Part shown: positions 1-5,808 of the stretch, in pieces
How the letters are laid out: each line of letters starts with the position of its first letter
Numbering within the stretch: position 1 is the stretch's first letter
Assembly: GCA_002390225.1 (NCBI GenBank)
Contig: DGOW01000037.1
Span: 2,435 to 8,242, forward strand
Source: Gemmatimonadales bacterium UBA4456
Lineage (GTDB): Bacteria > Gemmatimonadota > Gemmatimonadetes > Longimicrobiales > Gaopeijiaceae
Length of the DNA stretch: 5,808 nt
Direction of reading: 5' to 3'
The notes under the pieces: generated by a model
What the model was told of the DNA's origin: nothing
The model's input: the letters and a program-made list of their open reading frames with translations, nothing else
Database searches by the model: none
Translations under genes and position numbers: made by a program

Positions 1-2
1 CG

Positions 3-1190
3 GCAGAAGCGGCAGAAGCGGCGGAAGCGGTGGACGCCGGGCCCCAGGCCTCGGATGAAGAGGTCGGGCGGCATCACTGCTACTGCTGCAAGGCCCCGTT
101 CACTGAGCTCCATCATTTCTACGATCAGATGTGCCTGTCCTGCGCAGAGCTAAATTATCGGAAGAGGGGGGAGCTAGCGGATCTCACGGGTCGAATCGCG
201 CTCCTCACCGGCGGGCGGGTGAAGATCGGCTATCAGGCGGGCATCAAGCTCTTGAGGTGCGGGGCCGATCTGATTGTGACCACGCGCTTTCCGCGGGACG
301 CCGCCGCCCGTTACGCCAGAGAAGACGACTTCGCCGACTGGGGCCATCGCCTCCAGATCTACGGACTGGATTTGCGCCATACCCCCAGCGTGGAAGCGTT
401 CTGTGCGGAACTCCTCGCCACGCGAGACCGGCTGGATATCATCATCAGCAATGCGTGCCAGACGGTGCGGCGTCCACCCGAGTTCTACGCGCACATGATG
501 GAGGAGGAAGCGGCTGCTCTGAATGAACTCCCGGGGCACATCCACGACGCGCTTTGCGCACCCCAACGAACCGACGTCCCCGGCCTGACCCACGCCCCTC
601 AGCTATCCCAGATCCCGCTGCTCATGGAGGAACGGCAGACGCGCCAGGCGCTCTTCCCTGCGGGCGAACTCGATCAGGATCTGCAACAGGTAGATCTGCG
701 CGAGACCAACTCCTGGCGCATGCTCATGGCGGACGTGCCGACCGTGGAGCTTCTGGAGGTACAGCTGGTCAACGCCGTCGCACCCTTCGTCCTGAACGCC
801 CGTCTCAAACCGCTCATGCTGCGCACCGGCAACCGGGACAAACACATCGTGAACGTGTCCGCGGTGGAGGGTCAGTTCTATCGGAACGCTAAGACCACGC
901 GACACCCACATACGAACATGGCCAAGGCGGCGTTGAACATGATGACGCGGACCTCGGCGACCGACTACTACAATGACGGGATCCACATGAATGCTGTGGA
1001 CACCGGTTGGGTGACGGATGAAGACCCGGCCGCGATTGCGGCGAGGAAGACGGAGATGCACGGCTTTCATCCGCCGCTCGACATCGTCGACGGCGCCGCG
1101 CGCATCGTTGATCCGATAATCAGCGGTATCAACACGGGCCAGCACCTGTGGGGGCAGTTCCTGAAGGACTACCTACCGACAGATTGGTAG
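3..1190 (+). CDS. Atypical SDR-family oxidoreductase with N-terminal four-Cys motif (5' end possibly outside window)
   Basis: Probable NAD(P)-binding short-chain dehydrogenase/reductase; substrate unknown. Residues are numbered from the GTG at base 30. The N-terminus carries C17-x2-C20 and C35-x2-C38, a likely zinc ribbon. A Rossmann start follows at T60-G-G-R-V-K-I-G67, a variant of TGxxxGxG. Further SDR landmarks are D114 (GLDL), SNAC at 140-143 in place of NNAG, N248 (VNAVAPF) and S277 (VNVSAVEG). At the usual YxxxK site the sequence is T295-N-M-A-K299, so the catalytic Tyr is Thr. Roughly residues 150-230 form an insertion relative to classical ~250-residue SDRs. From memory, the HPHTNMAKAALNMM segment is conserved in a family of uncharacterised SDR-like proteins, so the substitution is probably a family trait. 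The frame stays open to the window edge, reading Ala-Glu-Ala repeats, and the GTG at base 30 has no well-spaced ribosome binding site, so the true start may be upstream. It faces the other genes convergently and is probably a separate unit. Confidence 0.85.
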   Translation, partial: AEAAEAAEAVDAGPQASDEEVGRHHCYCCKAPFTELHHFYDQMCLSCAELNYRKRGELADLTGRIALLTGGRVKIGYQAGIKLLRCGADLIVTTRFPRDAAARYAREDDFADWGHRLQIYGLDLRHTPSVEAFCAELLATRDRLDIIISNACQTVRRPPEFYAHMMEEEAAALNELPGHIHDALCAPQRTDVPGLTHAPQLSQIPLLMEERQTRQALFPAGELDQDLQQVDLRETNSWRMLMADVPTVELLEVQLVNAVAPFVLNARLKPLMLRTGNRDKHIVNVSAVEGQFYRNAKTTRHPHTNMAKAALNMMTRTSATDYYNDGIHMNAVDTGWVTDEDPAAIAARKTEMHGFHPPLDIVDGAARIVDPIISGINTGQHLWGQFLKDYLPTDW

Positions 1191-1245
1191 GGCACGCCTG
1201 ACGTCAAATCGACTGAATACCAGCCTCGAAGACCACAGGCACTTC

Positions 1246-1953
1246 TCAGCGCCTGACCCGCTCCAGAGCCTCGGCGGCGGTCGCGTTCCCAGCGGTAGCC
1301 GCCTGCTCGTACCAGTCACGAGCGGTCTCTGCGCTCCGCCGAACACCGAGCCCCGCCTCGTACGCCTCACCTAACCTGAGTGCTGGGATCACGTCTCCGG
1401 CCCGGGCCGCCCGCAGCCACCACATCGCCGCCGTCGCATGATCGATGTCCACACCACGCCCGTCTCTGAACATGTTGCCCACGTTGTGGGCGGCGAGCAC
1501 GTGCCCCCTGTGCGCTGCCCGCCGGTACCAGCGCATGGCCTCTGGGTAGTCCTGCTCGACGCCCAAGGACTCGTCGTACGCGGTGCCCATGAGGAAGGCC
1601 GCTTCGACGTCACCGGAGGCGGCCAGGTGGCGAAGCTGATCGATCACACCGGACGCGATCTGCCGCGCCTTACCGGGATCCGGCGCGAAGGTCATCCGGC
1701 CGGTCGAGTGCACCCGAGCAATCCACATGGTGGCGAGAACGTCGGTGGGGTCGGCCGCCACGGCTTCGAGTAATCGCCTCGCCTGGGCGTCATCGATACG
1801 ACCCGCGACGCCGGTATAGAGGTCGATGGACTCGAGGAGTCGTTGATCGGCTGCCGTATCCTGGGCTGCTGCGGGGCTGGAGATGCTCGTGAGCAGCACC
1901 GCAGCACGGAACGCGAGTCTCCGCCAGGCCACACCATTCGATGCCACGGTCAT
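1246..1953 (-). CDS. Secreted Sel1-like repeat protein
   Basis: Protein of 235 residues. The N-terminus looks like a Sec signal peptide: R11-R12, a hydrophobic stretch over about 13-26, and a likely signal peptidase I site after SPAAA (cut after A30). The C-terminal half contains three 36-residue Sel1-like (TPR-related) repeats at about 117-152, 153-188 and 189-224. They share the pattern A-x2-L/V-G-x-x-(Y/F)-x2-G-x-G-V-x(6)-A-x2-W-(Y/L)-x2-A-A-x2-G. A degenerate fourth repeat may precede them at about 79-116. Sel1 proteins are alpha-solenoid scaffolds for protein-protein contact and have no catalytic site. Its ATG shares one base with the stop of the upstream oxidase gene (TGATG), and a GGAGA lies 3 bases before the ATG, so translational coupling is likely. 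The predicted periplasmic location matches that of the oxidase, and I infer that it could be an accessory or partner protein. Specific function is unknown. Confidence 0.86.
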   Translation of the reverse strand: MTVASNGVAWRRLAFRAAVLLTSISSPAAAQDTAADQRLLESIDLYTGVAGRIDDAQARRLLEAVAADPTDVLATMWIARVHSTGRMTFAPDPGKARQIASGVIDQLRHLAASGDVEAAFLMGTAYDESLGVEQDYPEAMRWYRRAAHRGHVLAAHNVGNMFRDGRGVDIDHATAAMWWLRAARAGDVIPALRLGEAYEAGLGVRRSAETARDWYEQAATAGNATAAEALERVRR

Positions 1954-3197
1954 CAGTCTCCGGCGATGGTGTGTGGCCCGAGGTCCGCCAGCGACGGGGC
2001 TCCGATCGCCCGCATGGTGATCTGCATCTCCCGGGTCAGGATATCGAGCGCTCGCTCGACTCCTTCCTGCCCGAACGCCCCCAGCCCCCAGAGGTAGGGT
2101 CGCCCCACGGCGACGGCCGTCGCGCCTCGAGCGATCCCTTTCACCACGTCGCTACCTCGTCGGAAGCCGCTGTCGACCACGATCGGGATGCGGCCCGAGA
2201 CGGCCTCAGCGATCTCGGGCAGTGCGTCGATGGTCGCCTGACCGGAACCCTCGGACCGCCCACCGTGGTTGGATACCCAGACACCGTCGACGCCGTAGCG
2301 GACGCACAGCTCGGCATCCTCGGCGGTCATGATGCCCTTGATGATGAAGCGCTGGTCCGTTGCATCCCGCAGCCGCGGGATCGTCTCCCATGTGGTCGAA
2401 CGACCGAGGCCGGGATCGGGCTCGCCGCGGGGCAGGCCCCGAAGATTCGGTTTCGGTCCTCCGGCGCGCCCACCCGGTGTGTGACAGTTCGTGCAGGTGC
2501 GGTCGTCCACGCGGGTGTAGCGCTGCTGCGTGACCCGGTTGCTGCCGCCCTGAAGGTCTACGGTGTAGACGATCGTCGGGCATCCGGCGTCGCGACTCCG
2601 CTGCATGAGCGCGGTCGCACCCTCCCACGAACCGGGTCCGACCGGGGCGAGATAGAGCTGGTACCACACCGGCTCGCCTCGCGCTTCGTTGACCTCTTCG
2701 ACCGCGGTTGAGCTGACGGTCGAGAGCGTCTGCAGATGCGTCCGGGAGGCAGCCGCCCGAGCGACGGCGAGCTCCCCGTCCGCATGGAACGCTCGCTGAC
2801 TACCACAGGGAGCGATCATGATCGGCGTCGGCCAGGTGCGACCGAAGAGGTTCACGCTCGTGTCGAGGTTGGATACGTCGACAAGCCGCCGGGCCCGCAG
2901 ACGCAGGCGCTCGAGAGACGCACGGTTGTTGGCGTACGTTTCCTCACCGTCGACTCCAGTCATGATATAGCCGTAGTGCGCGGTCGGGACCGTCACCTCA
3001 GCTGCCCGCTGGAGATCCCAGATGTCGAGTGCGTCCTCGGCCGACTGTACGATGTCATCGAAGACGCGGCGCGGTGCCTCCTGGGCGATCAACGGCTCGA
3101 ATGCAGCAAGGCCTCCGGCCGACGCGAGCAGCGGACTGGCCGCCAGCCACCGAAGAAAATCGCGTCGACGAACGTCGAAATGTTCGGGTCGGTTCAT
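1953..3197 (-). CDS. Tat-exported FMN-dependent alpha-hydroxy-acid oxidase/dehydrogenase with a CXXCH motif
   Basis: Protein of 414 residues from the ATG at 3197, chosen because GGAGA sits 8 bases upstream and translation then begins directly before a Tat signal (R10-R-R-D-F-L-R, hydrophobic to about 33, possible cut near 39). An in-frame TTG at 3272 would add 25 residues and overlap the upstream stop, but is less convincing. The remainder is a glycolate oxidase/lactate dehydrogenase-type TIM barrel that oxidises 2-hydroxy acids to 2-oxo acids using FMN. Equivalents of spinach glycolate oxidase residues are Y77 (Y24), Y182 (Y129), R221 (R164), K287 (K230), catalytic H311 (H254) and R314 (R257). 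The C-terminal phosphate-binding part includes DSGFRRGSD (342-350) and GRPYLWGL (365-372). Unusual points are C235-T-N-C-H239 in the variable loop after R221, and SEGSG after R314 in place of the usual QLD. Substrate and electron acceptor cannot be read from sequence. The Sel1 gene follows with a one-base overlap. Confidence 0.93.
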   Translation of the reverse strand: MNRPEHFDVRRRDFLRWLAASPLLASAGGLAAFEPLIAQEAPRRVFDDIVQSAEDALDIWDLQRAAEVTVPTAHYGYIMTGVDGEETYANNRASLERLRLRARRLVDVSNLDTSVNLFGRTWPTPIMIAPCGSQRAFHADGELAVARAAASRTHLQTLSTVSSTAVEEVNEARGEPVWYQLYLAPVGPGSWEGATALMQRSRDAGCPTIVYTVDLQGGSNRVTQQRYTRVDDRTCTNCHTPGGRAGGPKPNLRGLPRGEPDPGLGRSTTWETIPRLRDATDQRFIIKGIMTAEDAELCVRYGVDGVWVSNHGGRSEGSGQATIDALPEIAEAVSGRIPIVVDSGFRRGSDVVKGIARGATAVAVGRPYLWGLGAFGQEGVERALDILTREMQITMRAIGAPSLADLGPHTIAGD

Positions 3198-3205
3198 CGG
3201 GGTTG

Positions 3206-3210
3206 TCTCC
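3206..3210 (-). promoter_or_regulatory. Ribosome binding site of the alpha-hydroxy-acid oxidase gene
   Basis: GGAGA on the minus strand, 8 bases before the ATG at 3197-3195. It supports that start over the upstream in-frame TTG at 3272-3270, which lies within the preceding gene's stop region. Confidence 0.6.
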
Positions 3211-3227
3211 GGTCGCAGTACTGAGTG

Positions 3228-3262
3228 CCGTGGTGAAGCGTCCACGGTGCGGATCTCCGTGG
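3228..3262 (-). repeat. Three alternating inverted-repeat arms in the subtilase-oxidase spacer
   Basis: On the plus strand CCGTGG (3228-3233), CCACGG (3242-3247) and CCGTGG (3257-3262) follow one another with gaps of 8 and 9 bases. The middle arm can pair perfectly with either outer arm, so two mutually exclusive 6-bp hairpins are possible in the minus-strand transcript. An 8-bp palindrome, CAGTACTG, lies at 3216-3223 towards the oxidase ribosome binding site. No T-run follows either hairpin, so this is not a canonical intrinsic terminator. It may affect expression between the two gene pairs, or serve as an operator, but 6-bp GC-rich arms can also occur by chance. Confidence 0.4.
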
Positions 3263-3268
3263 GCCTCG

Positions 3269-3967
3269 TCAAACCCGCGAACGGAGGAGTGCGATGACAG
3301 CGTCGGCCGTTCGGACCTCGGGGTCGTCCGCGATCATCCGTGCGATCAACCCCGTCGCGTTGGCGACAGCGAAGCTGATGCCGTGCAGATTCTGCTCGAC
3401 CGGCACCCCGGGGATGGGTCGAGGATACGGCGAGGCGATGACTGCTGTGCCCCGTGGAAGTTCGACCAGACCGAGCTGGTCACGTGGTTGGTCCACATCG
3501 GCGACGACCCCGACCACACCGGGCAGAGCCCCCGGGTACCACAGCGCCCCCTCGTGCTCATGTGCGGACACGATCACTGTGCCTGCGCGGAAGGCCCGTT
3601 CGATGGCCGGTCCAAGCTCCGGAGTCCGGAGTCGATTGGGTGTCCCGAGGCTCATGTTCACAAGACGGATGCCCCGTTCCGTGGCCCAGTCGATCGCGCG
3701 CACGAGAACCGGGACCGACGTCGCCAGCTCCCGCTCGAACACCTTGATCACCCACAGCTGCGAGTCGGGAGCCTTCTCATGAATCGCGGCTGCTGCTGCG
3801 GTGCCGTGGCCGATTCGGTCGACGAAGTCATCAGAGACACCGCCTTCGAGTTCGAGGGTCACGCCCCCGGCCACGGCAGGAAGATGCGGATGGGGGACGT
3901 GGACGCCGCTGTCGACGACGGCGATGGAGACACTGTCGCCGGGTTCGAGCTTCGTAGGGTCGCTCAC
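3269..3967 (-). CDS. Compact cytoplasmic subtilisin-like (S8) serine peptidase
   Basis: Protein of 232 residues from a GTG at 3967. A TTG at 4006 would add 13 residues and overlap the exporter gene by 11 bases; neither start has a strong ribosome binding site, so the choice is uncertain. S8 family landmarks are in order: catalytic D19 (AVVDSGV), catalytic H54 (GHGTAAAA), the substrate-cleft strand NMSLGTP at 104-110, and catalytic S198 (GISFAVANATG). The segment VIVSAHEHEG (131-140) aligns with the typical VVVAAAGNEG, so the oxyanion-hole Asn is His138. There is no signal peptide, prodomain or C-terminal extension, which makes it much shorter than secreted subtilisins (about 275 mature residues plus a propeptide) and implies action in the cytoplasm. 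Lying directly downstream of an ABC exporter gene, it could process a peptide before export, as cytoplasmic LanP-type subtilases do in some peptide pathways. That role is inference; the altered oxyanion hole leaves activity open. Confidence 0.88.
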   Translation of the reverse strand: MSDPTKLEPGDSVSIAVVDSGVHVPHPHLPAVAGGVTLELEGGVSDDFVDRIGHGTAAAAAIHEKAPDSQLWVIKVFERELATSVPVLVRAIDWATERGIRLVNMSLGTPNRLRTPELGPAIERAFRAGTVIVSAHEHEGALWYPGALPGVVGVVADVDQPRDQLGLVELPRGTAVIASPYPRPIPGVPVEQNLHGISFAVANATGLIARMIADDPEVRTADAVIALLRSRV

Positions 3968-3995
3968 AGGCTTCCGCGTGGTTGCCGGTCCCCGC

Positions 3996-5729
<1,734 letters not shown>

Positions 5730-5750
5730 GTCAGCGGGAAGACGCGGAGC

Positions 5751-5808
5751 CTACTCGCCGCCGGGGATGATCGCGATGTTGCCCAGCGTCATGTCCTCGT
5801 CGAACTCC
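5751..5808 (-). CDS. C-terminus of an unidentified gene (partial, continues beyond the window)
   Basis: The minus strand from the window edge reads EFDEDMTLGNIAIIPGGE and then a TAG at 5753-5751. All 18 codons end in G or C, which matches the neighbouring genes. Of the two other minus-strand frames, one is closed by TGA within a few codons and the other has poor codon choice, so this frame is the likely coding one. The gene would end 21 bases before the exporter ATG, in the same orientation, suggesting co-transcription. The visible tail is acidic, then hydrophobic, and ends in Pro-Gly-Gly-Glu. I do not recognise the family. It could be the tail of a short precursor peptide, of a small beta-grasp-like protein, or of any larger enzyme; 18 residues cannot decide. 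Confidence 0.5.
   Translation of the reverse strand, partial: EFDEDMTLGNIAIIPGGE

Noticed and set aside
1199..1206. TGACGTCA palindrome as a regulator site
   Set aside because: A single 8-bp palindrome downstream of both convergent genes, where an operator is not expected.
1236..1255. CAGGC...GCCTG inverted repeat between the convergent SDR and Sel1 genes, as a terminator
   Set aside because: The stem is only 5 bp with a 10-base loop, there is no T-run, and it overlaps the end of the Sel1 reading frame.
1941..2711. 256-codon plus-strand open frame opposite the oxidase gene
   Set aside because: Antisense shadow of a well-supported FMN oxidase, with no domain or ribosome binding site.
1953..3197. 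A mycofactocin-like locus, since MftD is also an alpha-hydroxy-acid dehydrogenase homologue
   Set aside because: No MftA precursor, radical SAM MftC, MftB or creatininase-type MftE is visible, and MftD-type proteins are not expected to carry a Tat signal.
5751..5808. The PGGE tail as a ubiquitin/ThiS-like Gly-Gly C-terminus
   Set aside because: The Gly-Gly is followed by Glu and only 18 residues are visible, so the resemblance is too weak to claim.

Overview
This is a GC-rich bacterial window with five substantial genes and the 3' end of a sixth. The coding style (strong G/C at third codon positions, a Tat-exported FMN oxidase, a Sel1-repeat lipid-free secreted protein) would fit an environmental Acidobacteriota- or Gemmatimonadota-like bacterium. 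That placement is an impression from family memory, not something the sequence proves.

Layout. Bases 3-1190 on the plus strand encode an atypical short-chain dehydrogenase/reductase (SDR) with an N-terminal four-cysteine zinc-ribbon-like motif. Its 5' end may lie outside the window. It converges, across a 55-base gap with no clear terminator, on a minus-strand gene series that fills the rest of the window. Read 5'->3' on the minus strand, that series is: the C-terminus of an unknown protein (5808-5751), a type I ABC exporter half-transporter (5729-3996), a compact cytoplasmic subtilisin-like protein (3967-3269), a Tat-exported FMN-dependent alpha-hydroxy-acid oxidase (3197-1953) and a secreted Sel1-repeat protein (1953-1246).

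How the genes may work together. Spacing is tight: 21 bases, then an overlap or 28 bases, then 71 bases, then a one-base TGATG overlap. This suggests one or two co-transcribed units. The exporter lacks an N-terminal peptidase domain, and the adjacent subtilase has no signal peptide or prodomain, so a peptide-processing and export pair is a reasonable hypothesis. The short C-terminus upstream could belong to a substrate peptide, but only 18 codons are visible. The oxidase and Sel1 gene form a second, translationally coupled pair whose products should both act outside the cytoplasmic membrane. A 71-base spacer holding three alternating inverted-repeat arms separates the two pairs.

The most notable protein-level oddities are a CXXCH motif in the oxidase loop region, replacement of the oxyanion-hole Asn by His in the subtilase, and Thr in place of the catalytic Tyr in the SDR. 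No RNA gene, CRISPR array, insertion sequence or attachment site is visible.
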